Notes: generated from the sequence alone by a model not told the origin. A DNA stretch of 64,000 nucleotides from Duganella sp. 1411 (GCF_017833525.1 NZ_JAFICD010000001.1:62001-126000), one strand, 5' to 3'. Positions 26,836 to 36,750 are shown, counted from the first letter of the stretch. Translations and numbers: made by a program.

Positions 26836-28542
26836 GTGAACACCGCCATCGATCCTTTTCTGGACAACCCTTTCGATACCCATCAGGTGCGCAACACCGT
26901 GGCGCCGCTGGAGAATTTCAATTTATTCACGGCCGATCCGGCGTTGGTCGAGGCCGTGCGGCGCGAGGGCGGCGGCGCGCAGGCCGAGGCGCTGCGGGCG
27001 CTGGGCGAGCAACTGGGCCGCGCCGGGACGCTGGAGCTGGCGCGCCTGGCCAACCAGTATCCGCCGACGCTGCACAACTTTGACCGCGCCGGCAACCGCA
27101 TCGACGAGGTGGAGTTCCACCCCGCCTGGCATAGCCTGATGAAGCTGCTGATCGAGAACGGCGCCCACGCCTCCCCATGGCTGGGCGGCGAGGGCGCGCA
27201 GGTGGCGCGGGCCGCCAAATACCTGATGTTCGGCCAGGTGGAGAACGGTTCGCAATGCCCGGTGACGATGACCTACGCGTCGGTGCCGGCGCTGCGCCAG
27301 GCGCCGGCCATCGCCGCCAAATGGCTGCCCAGGATACTGTCGATGGAATACGATCCGCGCTCGCTGCCGGTGGAGCAAAAGCGCGGCGCCATCATCGGCA
27401 TGGGCATGACGGAAAAGCAGGGCGGCTCCGACGTGCGCGCCAACACCACCCGCGCCGAGCCGGTGCCGCCGGAGCAAGCGCGGGCGATGTTCGGCGACGA
27501 GGGCGTGGATGTGTATCGCATCGTCGGCCACAAATGGTTCTTCTCGGCGCCGCAAAGCGACGCCCACCTGATCCTGGCGCAGACCGGCGACGGCTTGTCC
27601 TGTTTTTTCCTGCCGCGCTATTTACCGGACGGCGGCCGCAATCGGATCCGCGTGCAGCGCTTGAAGGACAAAGTGGGCAACCGCTCCAACGCCTCGTCCG
27701 AGGTCGAGTTCACCGGCGCCTACGGTTGGCTGGTCGGCAAGGCGGGACGCGGCATTCCGACGATCCTGGAGATGGGCAGCCACACGCGGCTCGATTGCGT
27801 GCTCGGTAGCGCCGGCGCGATGCGGGCCGCGCTGACGCACGCGCTGCACCACGCGCGCGGGCGCTCGGCGTTCGGCAAGCCGCTGTCCGAGCAGCCGCTG
27901 ATGCAAAACGTGCTGGCCGACCTGGCGCTCGAATCGGAGGCGGCCACCGCGTTTTCCATGCGGCTGGCGCGTTGCTTCGACCAGGGCGGCGACCCGGCGC
28001 AGCAGCTGTTGGCGCGCATCCTGACGCCGGCCGGCAAATACTGGATCTGCAAGCGCGGCCCGGCCTTCGGCGCCGAGGCGATGGAGGTCGTCGGCGGCAG
28101 CGGCTATGTGGAGGACGGCCCGCTGGCGCGCCTGTACCGCGAGCTGCCGGTCAATTCGATCTGGGAGGGTTCCGGCAACGTGATGTGCCTCGATCTGCTG
28201 CGGGCGTTCGGCAAAACCCCGGCCGCGCGCGAGGCGCTGGCGGCGGAACTGGAGCTGGCCGGGGACGGGGAGGGCGCAGGCCACGGCGACTACGTGCGCT
28301 ACACGCAGGCGCTGCTGGCCGATGTGAGCCAGCCGGTGGCCGACGAATTCGGCGCGCGCCTGCTGGCCGAACGCGTCGTGCTGGCGGTGCAGGCCGGCCT
28401 GCTGCTGCGCCACGCGCCGTTGTACGTGTCGTCGGCGTTCGTCGCCTCGCGGCTGGCGCGCGAGCCCGGCGGGGCGTTCGGACGCCTGCCGGCGGGCGTG
28501 GATTGCGCCGCGATTCTTGGACGGGCTCTGGTGCTGCCCTAG
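26836..28542 (+). CDS. AidB-like acyl-CoA dehydrogenase
   Basis: The 568-residue flavoprotein follows the AidB branch of the acyl-CoA dehydrogenase family (isovaleryl-CoA dehydrogenase type, linked to alkylation damage response in E. coli). Recognisable blocks: SQCPVTMTYASVPALRQ, GMGMTEKQGGSDVRANTT for flavin contact, KWFFSAPQSDAHLILAQT, and the C-terminal EVVGGSGYVEDGPLARLYRE with NSIWEGSGNVM. The GTG start at 26836 has GAGGAG 8 nt upstream; the open frame upstream of it is not conserved. E. coli AidB is 541 residues. Physiological substrate unknown. Confidence 0.93.
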   Translation: MNTAIDPFLDNPFDTHQVRNTVAPLENFNLFTADPALVEAVRREGGGAQAEALRALGEQLGRAGTLELARLANQYPPTLHNFDRAGNRIDEVEFHPAWHSLMKLLIENGAHASPWLGGEGAQVARAAKYLMFGQVENGSQCPVTMTYASVPALRQAPAIAAKWLPRILSMEYDPRSLPVEQKRGAIIGMGMTEKQGGSDVRANTTRAEPVPPEQARAMFGDEGVDVYRIVGHKWFFSAPQSDAHLILAQTGDGLSCFFLPRYLPDGGRNRIRVQRLKDKVGNRSNASSEVEFTGAYGWLVGKAGRGIPTILEMGSHTRLDCVLGSAGAMRAALTHALHHARGRSAFGKPLSEQPLMQNVLADLALESEAATAFSMRLARCFDQGGDPAQQLLARILTPAGKYWICKRGPAFGAEAMEVVGGSGYVEDGPLARLYRELPVNSIWEGSGNVMCLDLLRAFGKTPAAREALAAELELAGDGEGAGHGDYVRYTQALLADVSQPVADEFGARLLAERVVLAVQAGLLLRHAPLYVSSAFVASRLAREPGGAFGRLPAGVDCAAILGRALVLP

Positions 28543-28578
28543 TATAATGACGGCATAACCGTCTAAAAAGAGCAAACA

Positions 28579-29229
28579 ATGAAACAAGACCCGCGCTTTC
28601 CCAATCTGTTCATCACCGACCACCCGCTGATCCAACACAAACTGAGTCACATGCGCGAGAAGGATACGTCGACCCGTACCTTCCGCGAACTGCTCAAGGA
28701 AATCACGCTGCTGATGGGTTACGAGATCACCCGCGACCTGCCGCTGACCACGCGCACCATCGAAACGCCGTTGATGACGATCGACGCGCCCGTCATCGCC
28801 GGTAAAAAACTGGCGATCGTGCCGATCCTGCGCGCCGGCATCGGCATGAGCGATGGCTTATTGAATCTGGTGCCGTCGGCGCGCGTGGGCCACATCGGCG
28901 TGTTCCGCGACCCGGACACCCACCAGCCGGTCGAGTATCTGGTGCGCCTGCCGGATCTGGTCGAGCGTACCTTCATCCTGTGCGATCCGATGGTCGCCAC
29001 CGGCAATTCGGCGGTGCACGCGGTCGACGTGCTGAAGTCGCGCGGCGTGACCGATGAGCAGATCATCTTCCTGGCGCTGGTGGCGGCGCCGGAAGGCATC
29101 GCGGTGTTCCAGAAGTCCCATCCGGGCGTGAAGATCTATTGCGCCTCGCTCGACTCGCACCTGAACGAACACGCCTACATCATCCCGGGCCTGGGCGACG
29201 CGGGCGACCGCATCTTCGGCACCAAATAA
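28579..29229 (+). CDS. upp: uracil phosphoribosyltransferase
   Basis: Upp converts uracil and PRPP to UMP in pyrimidine salvage. The 216-residue protein has the PRPP loop [16 protein letters not shown], the [11 protein letters not shown] block and the C-terminal uracil-binding [22 protein letters not shown] hexamer lies at 28543-28548, just after the AidB-like stop. The Hpt gene follows after only 6 nt. Confidence 0.96.
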   Translation: MKQDPRFPNLFITDHPLIQHKLSHMREKDTSTRTFRELLKEITLLMGYEITRDLPLTTRTIETPLMTIDAPVIAGKKLAIVPILRAGIGMSDGLLNLVPSARVGHIGVFRDPDTHQPVEYLVRLPDLVERTFILCDPMVATGNSAVHAVDVLKSRGVTDEQIIFLALVAAPEGIAVFQKSHPGVKIYCASLDSHLNEHAYIIPGLGDAGDRIFGTK

Positions 29230-29235
29230 GCGGCC

Positions 29236-29598
29236 ATGGCGACCCCTGTCGATCCCGATTTCCGCGCGCGCCTGGCGGCGCTGAACGAAAAGTTCGCCGT
29301 GACCGTGCCGGTGACGATGGAAAAGATCGCCGCTGCGCTGGCCGCCTGCCAGACGGAGGCCGAGGCGGGTGCGCCGCCGGCGGAGGCGACGCTGCGCCAG
29401 CTCCACGAGCTGCTGCATGGCGTGGCCGGATCGGCCGCGACCTTCGGCTTCGCCACCCTGGGCCGCGAGGCGCGGCGCATCGAGCACACGCTGCGCGAGG
29501 TGATGGCCACCGGCACCGGCTGGGACGCCGTGGTGCCCGAGGTGGAGAAATACCTGCGCTGGGCCGCGTGTGACCCTCACGCAACGATTTACGATTGA
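29236..29598 (+). CDS. Hpt-domain histidine phosphotransfer protein
   Basis: The 120-residue helical protein carries the Hpt phosphorylation motif LHGVAGSAATFGF, with the expected phosphorylated histidine at H61, followed by ARRIEHTL. Such proteins relay phosphate between hybrid kinases and response regulators. No kinase is adjacent. It lies 6 nt after upp and is probably cotranscribed. Confidence 0.85.
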   Translation: MATPVDPDFRARLAALNEKFAVTVPVTMEKIAAALAACQTEAEAGAPPAEATLRQLHELLHGVAGSAATFGFATLGREARRIEHTLREVMATGTGWDAVVPEVEKYLRWAACDPHATIYD

Positions 29599-29607
29599 GA
29601 CGTGCGC

Positions 29608-29648
29608 TTGATGTAAATCAAACCAGTTATCATTTAGTTGTCTATAGT
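29608..29648 (+). promoter_or_regulatory. perfect FNR/ANR box with class II promoter, upstream of cold-shock gene
   Basis: TTGAT-GTAA-ATCAA at 29608-29621 is a perfect match to the FNR consensus. TATAGT (5 of 6 to TATAAT) lies at 29643-29648, 31 bp centre to centre, so the box would be centred close to -41.5. The start point would be near 29655, leaving a leader of about 230 nt. Site and spacing are seen; FNR-type control is inferred. Confidence 0.7.
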
Positions 29649-29887
29649 GACAGTTACACACCACGCACAAGAGAGCGAAGTGCCGGTGGAAGGCCCGAAG
29701 TTTTCGGTTTTTCTACCAAAAAAAGCGACGGTTTGCATTTATTTTCGTGAACACGTGCTTTTCTCTTGTAAATGGGTATAATGCGGGATCGTTTAGATTC
29801 AAGAGTAGTGCAGTTAGTCTGTCATTTCTTTCTTGCCTCAAACGATATCACGGGCGCAAGCCCAACTTAACTGAAATAGGAATTGTA

Positions 29888-30091
29888 ATGGCAACTGGTA
29901 TCGTAAAATGGTTCAATGATTCGAAGGGCTTCGGCTTTATCACCCCTGACGAAGGCGGCGAAGATCTGTTCGCTCACTTCTCGGCGATTCAGTCCGCAGG
30001 CTTCAAGTCGCTGCAAGAGAACCAACGTGTTTCTTTTGAAGTGACTGCTGGTCCTAAGGGCAAGCAAGCTTCGAACATTCAGCCTCTGTAA
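29888..30091 (+). CDS. cspA: cold-shock domain protein
   Basis: This is a 67-residue OB-fold nucleic-acid chaperone with RNP1 KGFGFI and RNP2 DLFAHFSAI. The ATG at 29888 gives the standard family N-terminus [10 protein letters not shown]. The long untranslated leader (about 230 nt from the predicted start) is typical of cspA-type genes controlled through RNA structure. A strong terminator follows. The symbol marks the family; which Csp paralogue this is cannot be decided. Confidence 0.95.
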   Translation: MATGIVKWFNDSKGFGFITPDEGGEDLFAHFSAIQSAGFKSLQENQRVSFEVTAGPKGKQASNIQPL

Positions 30092-30115
30092 TACGCTGAA
30101 TCAAACGAAATAAAG

Positions 30116-30143
30116 AAATCCTCGGTATCCGAGGATTTTTTTT
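30116..30143 (+). terminator. rho-independent terminator after cspA
   Basis: AATCCTCGG, a TAT loop, CCGAGGATT, followed by a T8 run; 9-bp perfect stem. Confidence 0.93.
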
Positions 30144-30204
30144 CGTCCGCGTTTTTGTGAATCGAACCGCTAGACTATCTCGTGCGGCGCGTGAGGAGAG
30201 TGGC

Positions 30205-30242
30205 CACGTAGGGCGGATTAGGCGGAACGCCGTAATCGGCCA
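30205..30242. repeat. half copy of family A palindromic repeat
   Basis: Only the left arm is present: CACGTAGGGCGGATTAGGCG and the inner CGTAATCGGCCA. The matching right half is missing, so this is a truncated copy just before the end of the LysR gene. Confidence 0.85.
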
Positions 30243-30258
30243 GGAGCCGCCGACGACG

Positions 30259-31173
30259 TCACTGTTTGCCCGACCGCCTCCAATAGTCCGCCTGCGCATA
30301 GGTATGCCGCAGAAAATCGACAAACGCCCGTATCCGCAGCGGCAAATGCCGGCGCTGCGCGAACACCGCATAGATATCATTGCCCGGCGCCGCATGCTGA
30401 TCGAGCACCGTCTGCAGCTTGCCCGCCTCGATCTCGCTGCCCACTTCCCACATCGACCGCCACGCCAGCCCCTTGCCGGCCAGCGCCCAATCGTGCAGCA
30501 CCTGGCCATCGTTGCTGCCCATGTTGCCGTTCACCTTCAACACCACGTTCTTGCCGTTGTCGCGGAAGGTCCAGCCGCGCTGGCTGCCTTCGCTGCTGAT
30601 GGCCAGGCAATTGTGCTTGGCCAGGTCGGCCAGCGTCTTCGGCTCGCCGTGGCGCTTGAGATAGGAGGGCGCGCCCACCACCACGCGCTCATTGTCGGCC
30701 AGCTTGACGCTGACCAGGTTGGAATCGGCCAGGCTGGCGATGCGGATCGCCACGTCGATGCCTTCGCCGACGATGTCGACCACGCGGTCGCTCATGTTCA
30801 AGGTCGCCGTCACGTCGCGGTGCTCGCTGAGGAAGGAGGGCAGCAGCGGCGCCACATGCTGGCGGCCGAAGCCGGCCGGCGCCGAGATCATCAAATGCCC
30901 GGTGGCGTGCGCGCTGCGTTCGGCCACCGCCGTTTCGGCCTCCTCCAGCTCCGCCAGGATGCGCTGGCAATCCTCCAGGAAGGCCGCGCCCTCGTCGGTC
31001 AGCGCCAGCTTGCGCGTGGTCCGCTGCAATAGCTTGACGCCCAGCCGGCTCTCCAGCGCGTCCAGGCGGCGCCCGATCATGGCCGGCGCGATGCCCTCGG
31101 CCCGTGCGGCGGCCGATAGGCTGCCCCTGGCGACCACTTCAACGAAGGTGGAAATTTGTCTGAACTGGCCCAT
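30259..31173 (-). CDS. LysR-family transcriptional regulator
   Basis: The 304-residue protein has an N-terminal winged helix-turn-helix (FVEVVARGSLSAAARAEGIAPAMIGRRLDALESRLGVKLLQR, residues about 11-53) and a LysR substrate-binding domain. It is divergent from the malate synthase gene with about 200 bp between starts. Control of aceB is possible but many LysR genes act elsewhere; the effector is unknown. Confidence 0.92.
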   Translation of the reverse strand: MGQFRQISTFVEVVARGSLSAAARAEGIAPAMIGRRLDALESRLGVKLLQRTTRKLALTDEGAAFLEDCQRILAELEEAETAVAERSAHATGHLMISAPAGFGRQHVAPLLPSFLSEHRDVTATLNMSDRVVDIVGEGIDVAIRIASLADSNLVSVKLADNERVVVGAPSYLKRHGEPKTLADLAKHNCLAISSEGSQRGWTFRDNGKNVVLKVNGNMGSNDGQVLHDWALAGKGLAWRSMWEVGSEIEAGKLQTVLDQHAAPGNDIYAVFAQRRHLPLRIRAFVDFLRHTYAQADYWRRSGKQ

Positions 31174-31330
31174 GACGTGGCGTGCCCCTCACTTGTGATA
31201 AAAACGCATAGATGAAGTGATTTTTAGTCTCGTTTGCATAACTTATCAGTGAATATACTGTAAAACAGAACGCCGCGTAACCGAGCAGCCACACTAAAAG
31301 ATTCAGGCGCGCGCAGGCATCGACAGTGCT

Positions 31331-31336
31331 TATAAT
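31331..31336 (+). promoter_or_regulatory. -10 element of malate synthase promoter
   Basis: A perfect TATAAT lies about 40 nt before the aceB ATG; no clear -35 is found 16-18 bp upstream, which may mean an activator is needed. Confidence 0.45.
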
Positions 31337-31376
31337 TTGGTATGGAAGTTAATATTTTCTTACGGAGACTTATCCC

Positions 31377-32975
31377 ATGACGCAGTCCACCATCACCTTG
31401 CCGGCAGGCATGCAAATCACCGGCGAGATCAAGCCCGGCTACGAAAACATCCTGACCGCCGACGCGCTGTCGCTGGTGGTCAAGCTGACGCGCGAGTTCG
31501 AAGCGCGCCGTCAGCAGCTGCTGGCCGTGCGCGTGGAGCGCGCCAAGCGCCTCGACGCCGGCGAGCGTCCGGACTTCCTGCCGGAGACCGCGCACATCCG
31601 CGCCGGCGACTGGAAGATCGCGCCGATTCCGAAGGCGCTGGAATGCCGCCGCGTGGAAATCACCGGTCCGGTCGAGCGCAAGATGGTCATCAACGCCTTC
31701 AACTCGGGCGCCGACAGCTACATGACCGACTTCGAGGATTCCAACACGCCCAATTGGGACAACCAGATCACCGGCCAGATCAACATGTTCGACGCCGTGC
31801 GCCGCACCATCTCGCTCGAGCAGAACGGCAAGTCGTACAAGCTCAACGACAAGATCGCCACCTTGGTCGTGCGTCCGCGCGGCTGGCACCTGGATGAAAA
31901 GCACGTGCTGGTCGACGGCAAGCGCATTTCCGGCGGCATCTTCGACTTCGCGCTGTTCATGTTCCACAACGCCAAAGAGCAGCTGGCGCGCGGCGCCGGC
32001 CCGTATTTCTATCTGCCGAAGATGGAATCGCACCTGGAGGCGCGCCTGTGGAACGACATCTTCGTCATGACGCAGAACGAGCTGGGCCTGCCGCAGGGCA
32101 CGATCAAGGCGACCGTACTGATCGAAACCATCCTGGCCGCGTTCGAGATGGACGAGATCCTGTACGAACTGCGCGAGCACAGCTCCGGCCTGAACGCGGG
32201 CCGCTGGGATTACATCTTCTCGTGCATCAAAAAGTTCAAGCTGGACAAGGATTTCTGCCTGGCCGACCGCGCCAAGGTGACGATGACGGCACCGTTCATG
32301 CGTGCCTACGCACTGCTGCTGCTCAAGACCTGCCACAAGCGCAACGCGCCGGCCATCGGCGGCATGGCCGCGCTGATCCCGATCAAGAACGATCCGGAAA
32401 AGAACGAGGTCGCGATGGGCGGCGTGCGCAACGACAAGGCGCGCGACGCCACCGACGGCTACGACGGCGGCTGGGTGGCCCACCCGGGCCTGGTCGAGCT
32501 GGCGATGACCGAGTTCACCAAGGTGCTCGGCGACAAGCCGAACCAGATCGACAAGCAGCGTCCGGACATCGACGTGACGGCCGCGCAGCTGCTGGACTTC
32601 AAGCCGGAGGCGCCGATCACCGAGGCCGGCCTGCGTTACAACATCAACGTCGGCATCCACTACCTGGGCAGCTGGCTGGCCGGCAACGGCTGCGTGCCGA
32701 TCCACAATCTGATGGAAGACGCGGCCACCGCCGAAATCAGCCGCTCGCAGGTGTGGCAGTGGATCCGCTCGGACAAGGGGGTGCTGGAAGACGGCCGCAA
32801 AGTCAGCGCCGACATGGTGCGCGCGATGATACCGGAGGAGTTGGCCAAGGTGCAGCGCGACGCGCCGGGCGGCGATGGTCCGACGTATGTGCGCGCCGGC
32901 CAGATTTTCGAGCAGATGTCGACCTCGACCGAGTTCGCCGAGTTCCTGACCCTGCCGCTGTACGAAGAGATTTAA
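31377..32975 (+). CDS. aceB: malate synthase A
   Basis: Malate synthase condenses glyoxylate with acetyl-CoA in the glyoxylate bypass, needed for growth on acetate and fatty acids. The 532-residue length fits the A form (533 in E. coli). Conserved segments include [25 protein letters not shown] with the active-site arginine, [20 protein letters not shown] with metal-binding acids, and [11 protein letters not shown]. The ATG follows a GGAG site. Isocitrate lyase is not in this window. Confidence 0.97.
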   Translation: MTQSTITLPAGMQITGEIKPGYENILTADALSLVVKLTREFEARRQQLLAVRVERAKRLDAGERPDFLPETAHIRAGDWKIAPIPKALECRRVEITGPVERKMVINAFNSGADSYMTDFEDSNTPNWDNQITGQINMFDAVRRTISLEQNGKSYKLNDKIATLVVRPRGWHLDEKHVLVDGKRISGGIFDFALFMFHNAKEQLARGAGPYFYLPKMESHLEARLWNDIFVMTQNELGLPQGTIKATVLIETILAAFEMDEILYELREHSSGLNAGRWDYIFSCIKKFKLDKDFCLADRAKVTMTAPFMRAYALLLLKTCHKRNAPAIGGMAALIPIKNDPEKNEVAMGGVRNDKARDATDGYDGGWVAHPGLVELAMTEFTKVLGDKPNQIDKQRPDIDVTAAQLLDFKPEAPITEAGLRYNINVGIHYLGSWLAGNGCVPIHNLMEDAATAEISRSQVWQWIRSDKGVLEDGRKVSADMVRAMIPEELAKVQRDAPGGDGPTYVRAGQIFEQMSTSTEFAEFLTLPLYEEI

Positions 32976-32983
32976 CCGCGGCG

Positions 32984-33049
32984 TAACCCGCAAGGCCAGG
33001 CGGGGTCGTACCCATTCGGGTACGACCCCTTTATCCGGTGTGCGGGTTA
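32984..33049. repeat. nested palindrome between convergent aceB and gloB
   Basis: A perfect 12-bp inverted repeat GGGGTCGTACCC (33002-33013) and GGGTACGACCCC (33018-33029) with a 4-nt loop is nested inside a 9-bp outer pair TAACCCGCA (32984-32992) and TGCGGGTTA (33041-33049). The outer arm includes the gloB stop codon. It could serve as a bidirectional terminator for the two convergent genes or be a mobile REP-like unit. Confidence 0.85.
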
Positions 33050-33853
33050 AAAATCATTTTTCCACAAGCGCAGCGCGGTGAAGGTGGCCAGCGCGGTGTC
33101 GATGCGATCGAGCCGTCCGGCCTTGACCAGTTGTTCCGCGATGGCCGGCTCCCGGTAGCGCAGGAACGGGTTGGTCGCCTTCTCCACGCCGATCGTGCTC
33201 GGCACCGTCGGCAGATTGTGCTCGCGCTTGTCGGTCTCCACTTTCACACGCTCCTGCAGCGCCACATTGTCCGGCTCCACCACGCGCGCGAAGCGCAGGT
33301 TGGACAGCGTATATTCGTGGGCGCAGTACACCTTGGTATTATCCGGTAGCGCGGCCAGTTTGCCGAGCGAGCTGATCATCTGCGCCGGCGTGCCCTCGAA
33401 CAGGCGGCCGCAGCCGCCGGCGAACAGCGTGTCGCCGCAGAACAGCCAGGTCGGCTCGTCGGCGGACGGTTCGCGCACGTAGGCGATGTGGCCCATGGTG
33501 TGGCCCGGCACGTCGAGCACGGACAGGCGCAGCGCCAGGCCCGGCACGTCGAACTGCTTGCCTTCGCCGACCGGCAAGGTGACGGCGGCGATGGTCTCGT
33601 TGCGCGGGCCGAAAACGGGAACCTGATAATGCTGTAATAATTCGGGAACGCCGCCGATGTGGTCAGCGTGGTGATGGGTGAGTAGAATGGCGGTGAGCTT
33701 GAGTCCGTTTGCCTTCAGCGCCGCCAGAATCGGCTTGGCGTCGCCGGGGTCGACTACGGCGGCATGCACACCATCATGTATCAGCCACAGATAATTGTCG
33801 TGGAATGCTGGAACCGTCAGAACACTGAGAGCTTGGTTAGAAGATATGGTCAT
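33047..33853 (-). CDS. gloB: hydroxyacylglutathione hydrolase (glyoxalase II)
   Basis: GloB hydrolyses S-D-lactoylglutathione to D-lactate in methylglyoxal detoxification. The 268-residue protein is a metallo-beta-lactamase-fold enzyme with the metal motif THHHADH at 59-65, further ligands in [10 protein letters not shown] and the C-terminal [14 protein letters not shown]. Its ATG is only 20 bp from the ATG of the divergent methyltransferase, so the two promoters must lie within each other's coding sequence or overlap fully. Confidence 0.96.
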   Translation of the reverse strand: MTISSNQALSVLTVPAFHDNYLWLIHDGVHAAVVDPGDAKPILAALKANGLKLTAILLTHHHADHIGGVPELLQHYQVPVFGPRNETIAAVTLPVGEGKQFDVPGLALRLSVLDVPGHTMGHIAYVREPSADEPTWLFCGDTLFAGGCGRLFEGTPAQMISSLGKLAALPDNTKVYCAHEYTLSNLRFARVVEPDNVALQERVKVETDKREHNLPTVPSTIGVEKATNPFLRYREPAIAEQLVKAGRLDRIDTALATFTALRLWKNDF

Positions 33854-33873
33854 TGGATCGCAAAAGGCTAGAC

Positions 33874-34692
33874 ATGGATAAAGCGGGATCGGAGCAATCC
33901 ATTATAGCGCTGGAAGGCTGGCTGCAAACGCCCGCGGGTGTGTACTTGCGTGCGTGGGAACAAACATGTCTCGATAATTTAACAGCCGATATCTTCGGAT
34001 TCAACGCGGTGCAGATCGGCATGCCTCAAATCGATGCACTCGCGGCCAACCGCATGCCGTACAAATGGCTGGCCGACCGCAAAGTGCGGCCGCCGGCCGC
34101 GCCCGCCGCGCCGCCGGTATCGACCCAAGGCGCGCCGGTGGTCGAGCCGGCGCCGCCGCCGCGTCCGGTCGCGCTCACACTCGATTACACCGAGCTGCCG
34201 TTCGCCTCGCAAAGCATGGACCTGGTGGTGCTGCCCCACGTGCTGGAATTTTCCACCGACCCGCACCAGGTGCTGCGCGAGGTCGAGCGCGTGCTGATCC
34301 CGGAAGGCCAGGTCATCATCTGCGGCTTCAACCCGGCCAGCCTGTGGGGCGCGCGGCATGTGATGCGGCGCGTCGGCGGCACCTCCTTCCTGCCGCGCAC
34401 CGAGGAGCTGATCACTATGCCGCGCATGAAAGACTGGTTAAAATTATTGAACATGAGCGCCAGCCAAAGCCATTTCGGCTGCTACGCGCCGGCCTGTCGC
34501 ACAGAAAAATGGCTGAACCGCTACGCATTCATGGATAATGCCGGGCCACGTTGGTGGCCGTTCTTCGGCGGCGTCTATATCGTGCAAGCGATCAAGCGCG
34601 TCAAGGGCATGCATCTGATCGGTCCGGCTTGGACCAAGAAATCGGCGACGGCCCAGGTGGTCGTCCCTGCAACAAATAAAAGGCGGGAATAG
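33874..34692 (+). CDS. SAM-dependent methyltransferase-like protein (YafS-like)
   Basis: This 272-residue protein lies in the gloB-yafS-rnhA-dnaQ gene order known from E. coli. It has the class I methyltransferase signature in its middle: [19 protein letters not shown] followed by [21 protein letters not shown]. The glycine-rich SAM loop is weak (FNAVQIGMP), as in other YafS-like proteins. A Pro-rich stretch near residues 75-100 looks unstructured. The ATG at 33874 has AAAGG upstream; a TTG 21 nt earlier is less likely. The substrate is unknown. Confidence 0.87.
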   Translation: MDKAGSEQSIIALEGWLQTPAGVYLRAWEQTCLDNLTADIFGFNAVQIGMPQIDALAANRMPYKWLADRKVRPPAAPAAPPVSTQGAPVVEPAPPPRPVALTLDYTELPFASQSMDLVVLPHVLEFSTDPHQVLREVERVLIPEGQVIICGFNPASLWGARHVMRRVGGTSFLPRTEELITMPRMKDWLKLLNMSASQSHFGCYAPACRTEKWLNRYAFMDNAGPRWWPFFGGVYIVQAIKRVKGMHLIGPAWTKKSATAQVVVPATNKRRE

Positions 34693-34696
34693 CAGT

Positions 34697-35137
34697 ATGG
34701 ATAAGGTGGAAATTTTTACCGACGGCGCGTGCAAGGGCAATCCTGGCCTGGGCGGCTGGGGCGCATTGCTGGTGGCGGACGGCGCCGAGAAGGAAATCTG
34801 CGGTGGCGCGCGCGACACCACCAACAACCGCATGGAATTGCAGGCGGTGATCGAAGCGTTGAGCGCGCTCAAGCGCCCGTGCACGGTGGTGCTGCACACC
34901 GACAGCCAGTATGTTCAAAAAGGCATCAGCGAATGGATCCACGGCTGGAAGGCGCGCGGCTGGAAGACCGCCGCCAGGGAGCCGGTCAAGAACGAGGACT
35001 TGTGGAAGGCGCTGGACGCCGCGCAAACGATGCACACGGTCGAATGGCGCTGGGTGCGCGGCCACAACGGCCACCCGGGCAACGAGCGCGCCGACATGCT
35101 GGCCAACCGCGGCGTCGAACTGGCGCGCGGCCGCTAG
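34697..35137 (+). CDS. rnhA: ribonuclease HI
   Basis: RNase HI cuts RNA in RNA-DNA hybrids. The 146-residue protein has all four catalytic acids in recognisable blocks: [33 protein letters not shown] and [16 protein letters not shown]. It begins 4 nt after the methyltransferase stop and is followed by dnaQ, the conserved order in many proteobacteria. Confidence 0.98.
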   Translation: MDKVEIFTDGACKGNPGLGGWGALLVADGAEKEICGGARDTTNNRMELQAVIEALSALKRPCTVVLHTDSQYVQKGISEWIHGWKARGWKTAAREPVKNEDLWKALDAAQTMHTVEWRWVRGHNGHPGNERADMLANRGVELARGR

Positions 35138-35193
35138 GCTGATGAGCCGCCTGTTATACTTCTCCGCTTGACCGTAGCAACCACAGAGTACTT

Positions 35194-35904
35194 ATGCGCC
35201 AAATCGTTCTCGATACCGAAACCACCGGTATCAACCCCAAGCTGGGCAACCGCATCATCGAGATCGGCTGCGTCGAGCTGTACAACCGCATGCTGACCGG
35301 GAATAACTTCCACGTCTACATCAATCCGGAACGCGAATCGGAAGAGGGCGCGCTCAACGTCCACGGCCTGACCACCGAGTTCTTGCGCGACAAGCCGAAG
35401 TTCCACGAGATCGTCGAGCAGCTGCGCGAATACATCCAGGGCGCCGAAGTCATCATCCACAACGCGCCGTTCGACCTGGGGTTCTTGAACCACGAATTCC
35501 GCCTGCTCAAGCTGCCGGACTTCTCGACCCACATCGGCGGCGTCATCGACACGCTGGTGCACGCCAAGGAACTCCACCCGGGCAAACGCAACTCGCTCGA
35601 CGCGCTGTGCGACCGCTACGGCGTATCGAACTCGCACCGCAAGCTGCACGGCGCGCTGCTCGACGCCGAACTGCTGGCCGACGTCTACCTGTCGATGACG
35701 CGCGGGCAGAACAGCCTGGGCATGGATGTGGAGGAGGAGGTCGTCGTCGGCGGCGCGCTGCTCGAACCGGTGCCGCTGGCCGACATCATCTTCCTGCCGG
35801 CCTCGGCGGACGAACTGGCCGCGCACGAGGCCACCTTGGCGGGACTGGACAAGGCCGTCAAAGGGCAGTGCATCTGGAACGCCACGCTGGCGCCGGCCGC
35901 TTGA
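35194..35904 (+). CDS. dnaQ: DNA polymerase III epsilon subunit (3'-5' proofreading exonuclease)
   Basis: This 236-residue DEDDh exonuclease proofreads chromosomal replication. Motifs: Exo I LDTETTGI near residue 5, Exo II HNAPFDLGFLNHE, and Exo III HGALLDAELLADVYL. The C-terminal extension carries the region that binds the alpha subunit. A TATACT hexamer at 35155-35160 suggests its own promoter in the 56-nt gap after rnhA. Confidence 0.97.
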   Translation: MRQIVLDTETTGINPKLGNRIIEIGCVELYNRMLTGNNFHVYINPERESEEGALNVHGLTTEFLRDKPKFHEIVEQLREYIQGAEVIIHNAPFDLGFLNHEFRLLKLPDFSTHIGGVIDTLVHAKELHPGKRNSLDALCDRYGVSNSHRKLHGALLDAELLADVYLSMTRGQNSLGMDVEEEVVVGGALLEPVPLADIIFLPASADELAAHEATLAGLDKAVKGQCIWNATLAPAA

Positions 35905-35930
35905 TCGGGAACATGGCCCCCAAGCTATGT

Positions 35931-35967
35931 TTGTCCGATAGACAATAAAAGCTGGAAAATTTATAAT
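35931..35967 (+). promoter_or_regulatory. sigma-70 promoter with small operator-like palindrome
   Basis: TAGACA (35939-35944) and TATAAT (35962-35967) are spaced 17 bp. TTGTC and GACAA (35931-35945) form an inverted repeat over the -35 element and could be a regulator site for the PEP-CTERM gene. Confidence 0.6.
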
Positions 35968-36043
35968 GAATTTGCTGCAACTTTGACATGCCGCATGCTG
36001 CGCTGTCCGGGTTGCCCTCCCAACCCTATCGGAGCAAATTCTT

Positions 36044-36685
36044 ATGAAGAAATTTATCTCGGCCATCGCCTTGTCGGCACTTGCGTTCAGCTCGGCCTAC
36101 GCGGCCGCCATCCCCGGTCTGTACAACACGGGCGCCGGCGCGCCGGGTTCGGTCGACCAGAATTACGCGCTGGTGGTGGCGGCGGGCGACACCAACAGCG
36201 ATCGCGCCTATATCAGCCAGGATAGTCAAGTGCGCGGCGAATGGCTGGCCAACGATGCCACGTCGAAATGGATCACGCCGACCAACTTTGCCAGCGCCTC
36301 GCTCGACCCGACCACGGCGGGCGAGTACATCTACTCGCTGGCCTTCAACCTCACCGCCGAGCAAGCGGCCGGCGCCAGCTTCCAGGCACGTTACGCCGGC
36401 GATAACGAAGTTTCGGTCTACCTGAACGGCCGGCTTATCTCCGGCGCCTCCAGCTTCGGCTCGTGGACCGATTTTGGCGCCAACAGCGGTTTCCTGGCGG
36501 GCGGCAACGGCCTGCAATTCATCGTGACCAATTTCGCCCAGGCTGCCGGCAATCCGACGGGGTTGCGCGTCGAATTCCTCAACTCGTTCGTCCCGGGCGC
36601 GGTGCCCGAGCCGGAAACCTACGCCATGATGTTGGGCGGCCTGGCGCTGCTCGGCGTCGTCGCGCGCCGCAAGCAACGGGCTTGA
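36044..36685 (+). CDS. PEP-CTERM sorting-signal protein
   Basis: This exported 213-residue protein starts with a signal peptide (MKKFISAIALSALAFSSAYA) and ends in a PEP-CTERM tripartite signal: VPEPETYAMML, a hydrophobic stretch and RRKQRA. Exosortase/EpsH removes this tail at the membrane, so the protein is likely surface-bound or linked to exopolysaccharide. The middle is a beta-rich domain without a recognised catalytic motif. No exosortase gene is in the window. Confidence 0.93.
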   Translation: MKKFISAIALSALAFSSAYAAAIPGLYNTGAGAPGSVDQNYALVVAAGDTNSDRAYISQDSQVRGEWLANDATSKWITPTNFASASLDPTTAGEYIYSLAFNLTAEQAAGASFQARYAGDNEVSVYLNGRLISGASSFGSWTDFGANSGFLAGGNGLQFIVTNFAQAAGNPTGLRVEFLNSFVPGAVPEPETYAMMLGGLALLGVVARRKQRA

Positions 36686-36750
36686 TTGCATAATTTTCGC
36701 ATAGCCCCTTCCATTTTCGGGAGGATGTATGCGATAATTCGCCCCGCTTC

